DNA of 64,000 bases from Linepithema humile. Lineage: Eukaryota > Arthropoda > Insecta > Hymenoptera > Formicidae. The notes under the pieces are model-generated. The model had not been told where the DNA came from. It saw nothing but the letters and a program-made list of their open reading frames with translations, and searched no databases. The translations under genes were made by a program, and so were the position numbers. Below, piece by piece: positions 10,087 to 22,437 of this stretch (positions within the stretch are counted from its first letter, which is position 1; each line of letters starts with the position of its first letter). The stretch covers positions 2,852,001-2,916,000 of the forward strand of contig NC_090130.1 of NCBI RefSeq assembly GCF_040581485.1, given 5' to 3'.

Positions 10087-12430
10087 CTATGAGATCCTTT
10101 TACAAAGAGGATACAAAAGATAGTATTACTTTTAAAGCATTGGTAAAGTAGAAGAAACACAAAATCTGCTACCCACTATCGATATATTATCATCAGTATA
10201 TAACAGTAGAAAAGGATATCGAGATGAAAATATCTGTAGTAAATAAAATATCTATAGTTGATATAAGGAAATATCTACTATAGATAAGATATTTGTATAT
10301 AAAAATGAATAGAAATAAGTAACGCAGAGAAATGTAAGGGTGCGACTGCAGTTACTGTTTTAAGAAACTTGTTTCATTTATATTTACAATTTTGATTTTA
10401 AACTAGTAAAAAAATATGTAAAAATTAGATGTATATTAAAAAATATTTTTAGAGATCTTGAGATTTTAATAATTATGAAAATTTTATTACAAAACACAAA
10501 GTATTCTATAGCACACAAAGTGTTACATATAAATTGTTTTAAAACATTAATTTGTTATTAATTTTATATTAATATTCTGCTGCAAAAGTTTTTTTTATTA
10601 CTCGAAGTTTACAAATTTTGCATCACACACATTCATTTAGATGAAAAACATATTTTATATTTAATATCTTTAGAATTACCATAGTATAAAATGAATAGGC
10701 CTTGATAAAGAGAAATCATTCTGCCGTGCGAAAACTCTTGTTAACTAGTGATTATGTCAAATGTTAGCTTCCGTTATGCCTTTACGTAAAGCAAATGTAG
10801 GCTCGATAAGCCTACCAGACGTACCTTATGCTAATCCCCTCGAGATACGTCAAAAACGAGGTATACGGGAGACGGTTCGATCCTCCTCTCGAGGTGTGGT
10901 CGAGGTAGATCATATCTTCGCAGTTTATACGATTTCGCTTGTCGGAAAGAGAAAGAGGTACGATTTGAATCTAAGTCTCCACATTCACCGGCTGAAACAC
11001 ACCGAGTCCCACACTCTGTTAGGCAGTGATCATTACGCAATTTAGAAGACTCGGATATCAGCTGCGACTCTCGTTGGTCGCAGGTGTCTTTCTCGGTTCA
11101 CGGGAGATCGTTACAATGCAATTAAAGCGCTTGCGGCGAAAGGAGCGTAGATTTAGATCTAGAGAATTTATCAGTTTTTCCCGACATTTATTATTCTCTT
11201 TTCAACGTTGACGCCATGGTAAATTTAAATTTGCAGGACTATTAAGTAAATAAATTTTAAACGTTCACTTAATCCAGATATACCTTTGACTATTGAAATA
11301 TCGGAACATGACAGATCCTATGAGGTCTATTTGCACCAATCCGTATGGGATCAAGCGATCTCGATTCTCGTCTCTCACCGCGGGCGAGTGACCAGCTGAT
11401 TGCCTGTGATCGTTCGCGAAACGGAAGATTGGAACTATCTATGTACGTATCCGAGTAAATCGGCATCGGCCGCCAGTCTCGCAGGCCAATCACAATGATC
11501 TACAGATCAATGCTAATCGATGCGAGAGAATCGTAGATATCGAGCACGAGGGACAATAGCGCCGATATCTTCGGCGTCAACCTGCCGTAGCGTGACCCGG
11601 AAACAGATCTCGCTCTACAAACATTATGTATTTATATATGTATGTATATACAACTTATTCGCGTATACGAAAGTATCTCGCTGCGTGTGTGTGTTGTGCA
11701 CGTAAAAGCACGTAGTTTACCGGTATATGTAGATTGACCGGTCAGCTGGTAGGGACACACCGGTCTACTCGAGCACGGATTGCCGCAGATAGATCGAAAG
11801 AACGATCTACATCGATCACGATCGCATCACCTCGACCCTCAACCCGGTACGGTCGCAACGGTACCTCGCGCTCGCTATTTATGCTGGTGTACCTAACTTT
11901 ATTTCTTCTTGCGAATCTTTTGTCGTCATGGATCGCCAGGATTTTTTTTCATCGGTCAGAGAAATCACGACGCGGCTACATTATCTTTCTAAGATATGCG
12001 ATATTAAAAATGTAGTATATTTAAAAGTCAGGCAGAAAATATAGAATATTTTAGAAATTTGAATTATACGTATAATTAAATTGCCATAATGATTTTTGGA
12101 TGTACAGCTCACATCGTTGCATTCAATAATAATTACTTTCTTGATCATTTTTATCTTTAAAGAATCACACTTTTGCAGCATATAATTATATTAATGACAA
12201 ATGTATCTTTGTAGCTATTGAGGATTGGATATTTTCTTTTTGAAACAGCAGAGTGAGAAAAACCATGAACAGTAAATAATAATTAAGTGTGTGGCTCATT
12301 GTCGCGTTATGCGATATCGGAAAACATAAGATCGCAAATAAAACCGGTTTACATCTCTGAACGGAGCTATTAAGCGAATATAGTTACGACCATTGAAACT
12401 ACTGACTGCCATCGTTTGAGTCACGATGAT
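10087..12430. other. noncoding, AT-rich then mixed
   Basis: No gene is recognised. The part to about 10740 is strongly AT-rich. It includes a patch (10216-10300) where AATATCT and its complement recur, with CTATAG palindromes, and two copies of ACACAAAGT near 10495-10525. From 10750 it is more balanced. Three ACCGGT palindromes occur within about 40 bases near 11718-11763. Confidence 0.6.
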
Positions 12431-13140
12431 CGTTTTGCGATGTATCAGCGGATATAAAATTTTCTCGATGTCGCGGCCGCGCGCCGGTGACGTATTGCGT
12501 GTCGCGCGTCAGATTGATTTCGTGACGCAATCTCGCTCAGCGAACTGATAAACCCCGACGTTTTCCGCAAAAATGCAGGTATAGTGCGCACTGCGACATC
12601 GGCGTAACGTTCAACCGTCGCCGCCACTTTGGCGCCATGTGTCACCGGTCGAGAGCCGGTGTCAACCTACGCGAAAATCAACGCTATAACGTTCCCCGGC
12701 AGAACCTCGGGGTTCCTCTCCCGTCGGAGAAAATCGCGGGGGCGACGTGTCACACTGCAACCGTGACGCGTCTTGCGAAACGGGAACGCTCCGGGTCACC
12801 CACGCGACCGAAAAAAAATTCGCCGACGAATACGGGTCCCCTTTTTATGGATGCACTCGGGGGCACGCCGGAAAGAAGTACAGGTTCTCTCCTCCGACGT
12901 TCGGAGGTTTCTCGCGTCGGATCTGTGTACAAAGCGCAGTATATTCTTCCGCGAATCTACCTGCGTCTTTCCTCTCCGCCACCCACGCGCTCATTTCAAT
13001 GCGTATCCGCAGACGTAAAGTATGGCGATTGTCGTCTTTTCCTGGTAGACAGAACCGCGAGTTATCGGAATACAATGCTCGCGTTGACCCTCGAATGTCT
13101 TGACGAGTTGCGCGGAGGTGACTTATTATCGTTGTAGTTG
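12431..13140. other. GC-rich island 1
   Basis: CpG-rich DNA in which several reading frames of 60-166 codons overlap on both strands, as expected when stop codons are rare. No domain is seen in any frame. At its left edge, 12452-12466, is a 15-base string shared with the right arm of the foldback element at 22256-22435. Confidence 0.5.
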
Positions 13141-16100
13141 TGTTGCGACGATTATAGCACGCTGTTAATCAAACCGAATGAACGAGATATTCGAATCGCC
13201 GCAAATCTTTGATCTGCGGAAAATCAGCAGAAATAGAAAGTGTAGAAAATTGAGGAAAAGTGAATGTACTAAATCAAGCTGCGCGGCTTGAATATAGTCC
13301 TCACAACTGACCGCTGGCTCTTCGACGGACGATAGGAAATAATAAGTTATTTCTCGAGGATCGATAAACCATGATCATTGGATGTGCTAACGTTTAGAAT
13401 TATGCACGCTCGAATTCCGAGCAGGTCTAAACCGACTGCTTAGTGAGTACTGCAGAAATTGCCCCAAGGCGCTCGCACCAAAGAAATGCCGTCTTACACA
13501 CTGGCTTCCTCGTTAACGACGTCGCGAACTAATCGCTTAATTAATAGATGATAAATGTTTGTAATTCCACTAGCGAGCTCTGCAGATCTCTGCACGCAGC
13601 TCGTTACCAGGCCCAATTAATTATAAAGCGGAGCGATTAAATGCGCAGTTCGACATCGTCGATTTCATCGCCAGCAAAGACAGGAGGATGTTTCTTCGTA
13701 TCGTTCGTATTCGCCTCCAGGAGAGGTCCTTCTCGAATTTTCTTTGTGACTCGGAGCGCAATTTATTTCTACGTGTCGACGGGGTCGTGGGGTTGCGGTT
13801 CCTGACGTCGCGAGTATGCCAGGAACGCGTGAAGCTTAAAATATAGCATGAGGGCGAAAGAGGTTTAAGGTTTCGTTCGCAGGAACCTTTCAAGACTCAT
13901 TGCTTTCGAAAGTACGCATCGGCGCCGAATAATTCCCACTCCGAAATTCTCTGTATCGAACCGCGATTGCGAATGAAAAATTTGTTTGTGAGCGATATCA
14001 CATTAGTCTCACTTTGTTTTATTATATTATTTTAAAATTATTTTTAACAATAATTATTTAACAATAATAATATTATTTTAACAATGAAAAAAACTGTGAG
14101 TTTAAACTCGAAAATTCAATGAAATGATGTCGATTTTCTTTTCTTTATTTCTTCCAATGGAAAGAACGACAGGTGCTCGCTATGATGCAATGTTGACGTA
14201 GATTGCACAAGTTGCATATAAAGAAAGAATATAAGAATCGTTAAGCGAGCAAACGTTCCATAAAAATCAAGTTGCAATATTATTTTAACTTATTAACTTC
14301 TTATTTGATCGATACACTGATAACTTATAAATTACTCGCGTTTTATATTCAGTCGCCTTACAAGAGATAGCTTTACTCGAGCTTGTGACAGACTCTTTTA
14401 TCATGTGTTAAATTCAAGATGGAATTTCGCCGGGAATGCCGTTGACCGCCGAACGAGATGTCCTCGATGACAAAGCAATCGCCCATTAAATCCTGAATCG
14501 TATACGCCGTTTCGAAGTAAAAAAAACTGTCACCTCGGATATTGTTTCTCGCACGGTCGCGATCGTAAACGGGAGCTAGTAATTGAAATATTAATGAGAT
14601 GCTGACCACAGAGCACGGTAGCCGCGCGACACATACCTGCGTATATGGGCGCTATAAACGGGAAAAGGCTTGGTCACATTAACGTCGTGCCGGGTGACAA
14701 TGTGAGCTGGGTCGCTATCAACGACGTAGCTTCTCCGCTAACGAATTATCGTCACTTCCTCGGTCGATTACGCCGGGACTATAAATCAAAACTTTGTCAT
14801 ATCTCGCATCTTAAGAGCGCCTCCATCACGACAAACATAACCGGCGCATTAACTAGCCCCTCGATAAGCAGATCCTATTCCGAAATCCGTTCAAAGTACA
14901 GTTACTGCGGTATACGAATCCGTTCCGAAATATTCTACGACTGTGCGTTATAATGTTAGATGTAACAGTTACGTTCCTACATGGATACAGGATTAGAATA
15001 TTCAATATATTCCATTTCTAATCTCGTAATGTACCTGCGCTATTTATCATAAGATTTCTATTAACCGTGAAGATTTAAACGATGCGTACGCTGTATTAAA
15101 ATAATGATTTAAGAGTTGCGGTAAAAAAATAGGTCAGTGAAGCTTCCATCATGCAAAAAGAATTATTTCTAGAAGGTTAAATATAACCCGAATTTCGTGA
15201 ATTATCCGAAGTAGTTCTTCAAGGCATCCGCAGCAGCCGGATGTTCGCGGAGGGTGCACCAAGTTGTTGTCACGCAAAGAGGTCCTTTCAAACAATTCAT
15301 AGCTGATTCACGGGACTCTGGTAACGCGGGTACATCTCGAGCGAGCCGTGAATGCGAGCCGCGGTACGCTCGTAAAAAGATGAACCGGTGACAACCGCTA
15401 TGACACGGAATTTACGACGCCGAGGTCACAGCCCGGGTCGAATCGTGAACACCGCGGGACAAGTTGTCGTCGTTTGCAAAAAAAGCCCCTCTCCGTCGCT
15501 TCCATTCCGCCGGATCGCGGGTCCGGCTTAGGTATACCGTATACGAGCAGCGCCTAGATGGTCAATAACGTCGCCGGAGCTCGCGGTTATCTCGATCGGC
15601 CGCAGCCGTCGGGATCACGTGTCTCCTCGGAAGGATAATCACGAGGACGGTTGCGGTCGGGTCTTCGGGGATGATTATTATCGCGCGGTACTTACAACGT
15701 GATTCAGATGATCACTCAATTTCTCCCGCCGATCTCCGCACAAGTCGCTTTCGATAGAATTAATCGGAGAATTTGATGTTTTAAAAAAAATAGATTTTTA
15801 CAATTCTTCTGAAAATAACTAATCATACTTTCCGCTAATAATTTGAATACACTTTTAATGCAAGAAGCACTTTAACAATAGTTTTCGTATTTAATAGTCA
15901 TTGTACATATCGGAATATGAAAAGGCTATTGTGAAAGCCATTATGCTGGCGATAGCGAGCTGGTGCCGATACGTCTGAAAGTCTTTTAGAGGTTCAGGTT
16001 CAGGTTTTGATCCGCGACAACGACAACGAGCGATAAAAGTCTACAAAAGTTTGAGCAATACACCTCGCCGGCAGGAGGTCTCGAGTACTCCTCTCTAACG

Positions 16101-16260
16101 TCTCTATAATCTATTAAACCCTCTCGTAAAGGTGATCTCAACCGCGATGCGACCTGGAGCTGTTTGCCCCTTGAAAGCAGGATGTGCCAGAGTTATATTT
16201 AACCTTCTCGAAGGCGGCTATAACTAATTTTAATGCAATTTATTTCTTACAATAAGATTT
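13141..16260. other. noncoding, mixed composition
   Basis: No gene or RNA is recognised. It contains the AT-rich repeat at 14024-14085, a CpG-rich stretch at about 15200-15720, and a short GGTTCA direct repeat near 15990. Confidence 0.55.
14024..14085. repeat. AT-rich imperfect tandem repeat
   Basis: Three successive copies of a unit ending in TTTAACAAT, spaced about 14-20 bases, within an AT-only background. The copies differ by short T or AAT insertions, as in replication-slippage repeats. Confidence 0.6.
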
Positions 16261-17060
16261 ATACAAAAAGATCATGCGATTAATTGCCACGAATTAAATT
16301 TTGAGATAAAAGTTTTAGATAAGAAATTGACATAATTTATAACGCAGCAAGGTCTTCTTGTGGCAGTTTCATTAAATCCACGGCACGAGTCGTAGTCGTA
16401 GTCCGCGCGCACAATGGCCTCATTTACGATCGAAACGACGAAGAAACGTCCTCGAAGGATACACCGCGATGACATTTGCCGTCGCAAAACGCCCACGGTG
16501 CGCCGCGGCGAGAAGCGCAGGTGTGTCCTTCCGTCTCTTTTTCCGCGCTGCGAAAACATTCTAACTTTGCTTTACGACGGTGGACCACACGCCGATTCAG
16601 GAATGCACCGCGACTTTCTTCCGCTCTTTATGGAAACGCGAGAAGTGTGCGAATCAGTTTCTCGCGGTGCTGCGAGAGACAGAGAGAAAGGTTGCGAAAA
16701 GACGAGAGGGGGAAAACGATAGGTGGGAGGCGAGGGCGAATTCTCGTGCGGTTCGCGAGTCAAGCTGCACCTGCGTGATTCCTATTCGTTTGCATGCGAT
16801 ATTATGCGCGCGTGTAACGCGTTCGCCACGAAAGCGCCCGACAACTTCAGGTGACCTGCATAGTAATTAGTAAATCGAGCCCGGGGGGGGGAGCCTGTAT
16901 TTCTGCATATCGCGCGCCCATAACATTAGAATAAGTCTTCCATTAAACGTCGTATCTCACGCGTAATGCGCCGCGCTGACTCTTTTTGTGCCGTAAAACG
17001 AGGCACCATCGTGCATGCGTGACATTCGTTAGGCGCACCCGACCTTCGCGGTCGACTAGA
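16261..17060. other. GC-rich island 2
   Basis: CpG-rich stretch with overlapping reading frames of 60-102 codons on both strands and no recognisable product. It holds a nine-base G run (16883-16891) and a GAGA-rich patch near 16670-16700. Confidence 0.5.
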
Positions 17061-17544
17061 AGAAAGAATTTTAATCTTTTCATAAGTCAGCGCATACAAC
17101 GCGCATTACCTGCGTTATGAGGATAATTGTGATAATGTCGCAATCCAGAGGCAACGTATAATTTCACGGAAAGCTAACGGGATAGAAACACTTGAAACCA
17201 GTCGTTTCGATCAGAGAAATATTACATTGTATGATACATGAATATCTAAGTGGCAACATTATTCACTTAATGACAATTAGAACTCCTACCGTTGGAAACG
17301 TTTTCTCGGACGCGGGTATCTCTCTTTTTTCAGTTCGCGAGTTTAGCGCCGAAAGTTTGCAGTCGTATAAAAAATATAACGTTGAAGTTTGGAAGAAGGG
17401 GACATTGTCTTGAAAGCGAGTAGCTCTTCAAACGGACGCTCCGAACACAGGTTTGTCGCATGGATCGCCGGGGTCACTCGCTGAGGAATTCGACGACCCA
17501 GCGGGTCGTCCACGGGAGTAACGCAGGACATTCCATGTCGGCCG

Positions 17545-17561
17545 TGGGAGGGAGGGGGAGG
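17545..17561 (+). other. G-rich tract, quadruplex-capable
   Basis: GGGAGGGAGGGGGAGG on the plus strand has three runs of three or more G plus a GG, each separated by a single A. It can form at least a two-layer quadruplex. No gene is adjacent. Confidence 0.5.
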
Positions 17562-20500
17562 TCGACCGTGTCGTGTCGACAACGAAACGATTCCGGCCGA
17601 AAATTGTTTCACGGCTGAGACTCGCACCGAGTACCACGGTTATCAAGTAAGATCGAAGGAACAAGGGCGTGCACGGGGCCATAATCGTGGATCAACTTCT
17701 GGCTGCGGACCTGTCCGCGCGGCTCCGACCAGTTCGGAACACCGGCTCTACCTATCTACCCTGTATCGCCGGTGAACGTTCTTATGCAGGCTTGAAACGA
17801 CGCGTAACGCAACACGCACGTATGCACGCGTACGCGATCAGGGCGTGGCGCGCCGATACCCTTCGATTTCGCGTCGGCGAAAGCCGATCATCAAAAATTG
17901 ACACTCTTGCGCGGGTGATTATTTTTATCAAAACGGCACGAAAGAATAACTCTTAAAATGTTAGCAATATTAGAGGCGTAGAATTAACAGCGTCGTTTTA
18001 TCAGCGAATTGCGAGTATAAAAAGGAATAAAGTTAGAGTTTGTTAAGAGAGTAAAGTAAGAATTAATTAAGGAAATAGTAATGTTACAACGCTATTACGC
18101 GAATAGGAACATAGTATATCGAAAGGCGAGATGTCGTAGCGCGCGGCGAACGCAATGCACGAAAGTGTTACGGATAATTAGGCAAGTCGATGCTCGGTGG
18201 CGGTATCTTAAGTATCTTCCACCGTGGATAAGCGTGCGTTTGATGTTGGCTTTAACGGCCCTCAGGACTCAGGGATTGTATCGCTTAATTAGCTCTACTC
18301 TCGGCCGCTATCTCCTTTATGAAATCGTTAAGCGCCCCGCGCGCGTGCTTCTTATCGGATGTTTTAAGCTGCCGCGTCTGTCTCGCTCGCGTTATCTTTC
18401 CACCGACTGCCACTTAGTTAGCCGCTTATACATACGCGGTTATGCCGGCATAATCGTATGCTCGTTGCGGGTAGCGGCGCGACGTAACGTTATAAGGCGA
18501 CTGAAATCCATTAAACAACATTGTTTTGAGTGCCGATCGTTAGAAAAAGCTGTGAGAAACGGGAGATAAGGGAAATTATACGCATCTCAATCGAAACGAA
18601 ACGATCCCGAGAGATGGGAATGCTCGTAATCCAACGGAAGCAGATGTGATAAATTCCTGGGATTTGTACGAACCCAAACGGTAAATATATTGTTGACTCT
18701 CTCTCACCATTCGAAACTCATGCGTGACGTCCCCAGCTGATCGTCAACAATACAAACAGCGGTAATCTCCTAGTCAGCAGTACCTTGCGATATTGTGATA
18801 TCTCGTTTGTCTCTCGCCGTTCGAACGACAGTTAACCGTAACTAATCGGCCGATGCATTTGAACGGCACCGATGGGATTCACACGATTGAAATTCGTCAC
18901 GCGCCGCCCAGAATCTAAACCGAGATATGAGTGGAACCGCTTGCAACGTACTTGTACGCGATATCTGCGTCAGTTGACGCGAAAAACAGCTTGGTCATCC
19001 TGGAACGTGGAGTGAAATATCAAGGCTGCTTCGGTACGTAGAATGTATTAACCCATTGGGATGACAATGTTCTTCTTGCACTTTCTCGCGACGGTTATGC
19101 AAATTCAGGATCGGCACCGTGAGATAAGAGAGCGGTTTGGTTCACTGATCTAGGAAGAATTGAAAGATTGAAAGATTAGAAACAGTTAAATCGTCGAAAG
19201 TTGATTAATTTTTCCTGCGGAAGGCAACACTGTTATTAAATCTCTATTTTTGCAAATTAATAATACACGATTCATTACGCAAGAATTAAATATATTTATC
19301 ACGCGAATTACATCGTCGATAAATATAAGCGCATTTTCGTTATTTGAGGATGCCTAATTCTCACCTTTTTTCCGATCTCAGCGTGACGCGAAAAATACAG
19401 ATAGATCGCCGCGCTGGCGGGAAGCGAGTCGGTACTCGCGTGTAGATCTTTGCCGCCTAGTCTATGAATCACATAGGCGTAAGAAAGGGAGAGATCGCGT
19501 ACAAAGGAGGCGAAGAGGAGAGCGCGAATAACGGCGGAAGACGAAAGAGCGAGAGGGCAGTCCGGGTGAACCGGGGTGGTCCCGACTTCAGCGTTGACTA
19601 ACTGCGACACGACAGGCTGCCATATTCGTTTAAGTCCCCCGCGGCTCGATCGCGTTCGACGGGCAACAAATTAATGTTTACCCGCCGCATCTGGATCGCC
19701 CAGAACGGTCAGATGCGTGTCGGCTGCATCGCCATTTCCCAGGAGACAGCGTATTAGGAAAGCCGGCGAGGCAATACTGGCGCTCGCAAGACAAATTATG
19801 TAAATCGAAATATAATTGATTTTGTTTCCGAACTTCGGGCGATACAGTGACCGCCGCAGCACCGCACGTTACAGTAACACATTTTCAAGATAAGTTATTG
19901 AGATGTTTGGCGTTGCATAGAGCAGATAAATAGCCGAGCGCATTTATTTTCCTTTCAAACACGAGGGGATATCTATCTTTTACAAGTTAATTCAAAGCAG
20001 CCAAGCATCCTTCAGCGATCTCGTATTTCCCGAACAAAAAGGATGGCAGGATCATTCGTGCGAGTGTGTATTAACAAGCGCAGAGAACGTGTACGCGCGT
20101 CGGTCGGTGCACCGATGTAATTATAGATTATGTCTTTGCGCGACCTCTGCGCCGGATCTTATCGGACGGCCGCGGAAAAATATCGTGCGGTTGTAATTAT
20201 TGTGCTAGGTGATACTAACGAGCGCGCCGCGCGAGGCGCTCGGCTTAGACGTGCCGATTCAGGATCGACGGCCGATCGATTTCCGCGAGGTACGTGCGCG
20301 GTTAAGTAAGGAGACGACGAATTCGGGCGCGGCTGCGGGAGAAAGGAACAAACGACAGTGATTATATGAACATACATTAAAGTGGATGGAACAAATCGTG
20401 GCAATTAATCGTATTCACGCGTATAATACGCGCTTTACGTAACTTGCCTTTAAAAGCCTTTTGAGCGGAGATAATGAATAGGCGCCTGTATCGGCATTGC

Positions 20501-20987
20501 ATTACAGCTGCTAATAATCAAGCGCGAATTTAACTTTAACTCAAGACCGCCTCCTTTTTACGGCGCATTAATAGCCCGCGGTGAACGGCATTTTCTCGGT
20601 ACCTGTGTGAGAACACAATGCTGCATCGATCGACGATCATGGCGAGTCGGTAATCGTTTAAGCCGAAGGGTTTCGTTTCGCGATTTCACCGAGACAGGCT
20701 TCTTCGTCTAATCAAGCGTCGGTCCCCGACGAGCGGCGATTGCCGGAACACGAGCAACGATTCGCGGTCGGCTTCCCCAAAGGGACGCGCCTGTACTTAC
20801 GTCGTTTAGATAAGAGCCCACGATGGCCGATATGCATAATATGTTGGCCCATATTGGGACAGCCGGTGCGGGCCTGAGAGATGCGCCGCTCACGAGCGGG
20901 CAAGGAGAAGAGAAAGGGCGCCGACAACGAGTGGAGCATCGCGCCGCGGATCGGCCTGTTATTTGGTTGTCAGTAATTCAGTAGCCT

Positions 20988-21027
20988 CTCCGGGGCCTCT
21001 TAAGGCCCCGCTGATGCCGCCCCGGAG
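20988..21027. other. nested GC-rich inverted repeat
   Basis: An outer pair CTCCGGGGC (20988-20996) and GCCCCGGAG (21019-21027) encloses an inner pair GGGGCCT (20992-20998) and AGGCCCC (21003-21009). The two pairs share bases, so the RNA or DNA can form one of two alternative stems. Confidence 0.6.
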
Positions 21028-22255
21028 GAGCACGTAACCCATCTGCCAGATTGATCAACCTGCGCGCCTACGTCCACCTACTCTTCCTCCTTTCTCACGT
21101 CCCCGCGCATCAAATTGCGATGCGGCGCTGCGCTTACGTTTACGGAATATAGGATTAGTTACTTATCAAATGGCACAATGAGATCATACAACAAAATTGT
21201 TCGTGCAGATTGCACGGTCGCTAACGGTGCCTGACGACACACTTAAACGTACGCTCCACGAGTTCACTTCTACCTCTCTTCGGGACAATAGGTCAGAAGC
21301 GGCGCGAGATGCCGTGATACAGGATTGCGTGCAGGAAGAACACGCAACATTAAGCACGCTACTTTGAGCAAAGTTTAAATCGCCATGGAATTAGTCCGAT
21401 TTCGTGCACGCTTTGTTTAAGATTTCCCGTAGAACGCGCGTCCACCTCTTCCTGTTTCGCGGAAATATACGCGTAATATACGAAGAAAATTTATTGCGAA
21501 GAAAATAATTAGACTGAGCGAAAGTTCTTTAAAGCGATTGCGATTTATCCCCAAGATTTTAATTGACTCGGAATCGGCGAAATCATCGACCGTCGCTGCG
21601 CCATTCGTAACTCCGTAACTCCCATAACGTATACAGGATGCGCGTTTACTTTCTATGGTCTTATCGTAGCGGCGGCGACACCGGCGACGAGGTCATAAAC
21701 CAGCGGCGATAATTATTCGCCGTCGCTTCTCGCAGGAGTGAGATGTAGTCGTACATCGCCGAGGACTTTCCATCGCTCGCAGGATTTCGCACATGCGGCG
21801 CGTCTGTGTACGCGCACTTTCTAACACCGTGGAATCCGACCCTCCTTCCTCTCGTCGCGGCAACGAATATAGTGTACGATCGTCGGCACGCGGTACATGC
21901 GCGGTACCGCCAGGTGCAAATTCCCCTGACATCATCGTCGATGTACGCGTGATGCACGCGTCGCACTTGCGCGCCGCGACTCGCGTATGCGTGTATTCAT
22001 ACGCGGCGCAATGCGAAAGTGTGGGTGGAAGTGCGTGGCGCCACGGTGGCGGCGTCCAGCGGAGCCCTACCGGCAGGAATCGTTCGCCGGAGAAGAGAGA
22101 CCACGGAGAAAGGTAAGGAGATAACGCGCAGCCTGATCGTGCAAGCGGGAAGGGGGACGCGCCGAGAGGAGACGTTACCCGTACTCGTGTGCGTCCACTT
22201 CTTAAATCACTGTTAAATCGTATTACCGCTCTTCCACTCGCGGGACGCGTCGCTA

Positions 22256-22435
22256 TACGGAGAAAATTTTATGTCAAAAATTACCGTGACACGGCAGTAG
22301 CCGCGGACTACGGAGAGAAATTATAAATTTAAATACCGTGGCCGTTATGTGAAAAACATGGCAACAATTTTTATAATTCCTTCATGCGACTGCTGCCGTG
22401 CGTAGTAATTTTTTATATAAAATTTTCTCCGCGTA
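22256..22435. mobile_element. foldback element, MITE-like, flanked by TA
   Basis: The first about 48 bases (from TACGGAGAAAATTTTATG) are an inverted copy of the last about 50 (ending ATAAAATTTTCTCCGCGTA), with a 15-base identical block and about 85 percent match over the arm. Pairing continues weakly inward through ATTATAAA and CCGTGG/CCATG segments to a loop near 22345-22360. A TA lies directly outside each end, the target duplication left by Tc1/mariner elements. It has no coding capacity, so it would be a nonautonomous element. A long structured RNA is the alternative. Confidence 0.6.
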
Positions 22436-22437
22436 TA

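Larger units (their letters stand above)
17061..22253. other. noncoding, balanced to GC-rich
   Basis: No gene is recognised. The longest frame (18081-18569, plus, 162 codons) is basic and shows no domain. A G-rich tract lies at 17545-17561 and a nested GC-rich inverted repeat at 20988-21027. A short direct repeat of TGAAAGAT lies near 19160. Confidence 0.55.

Noticed and set aside
10861..10890. GGTTCGATCC resembling a tRNA B box
   Set aside because: No A box, acceptor stem or proper T-arm can be built around it.
18081..18569. 162-codon Arg-rich plus-strand reading frame
   Set aside because: No domain, no splice or promoter context, and amino-acid use matches random CpG-rich sequence.
21363..21385. 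TTGAGCAAAGTTT resembling the miR-87 seed
   Set aside because: No complementary arm lies within 80 bases on either side, so no precursor hairpin forms.
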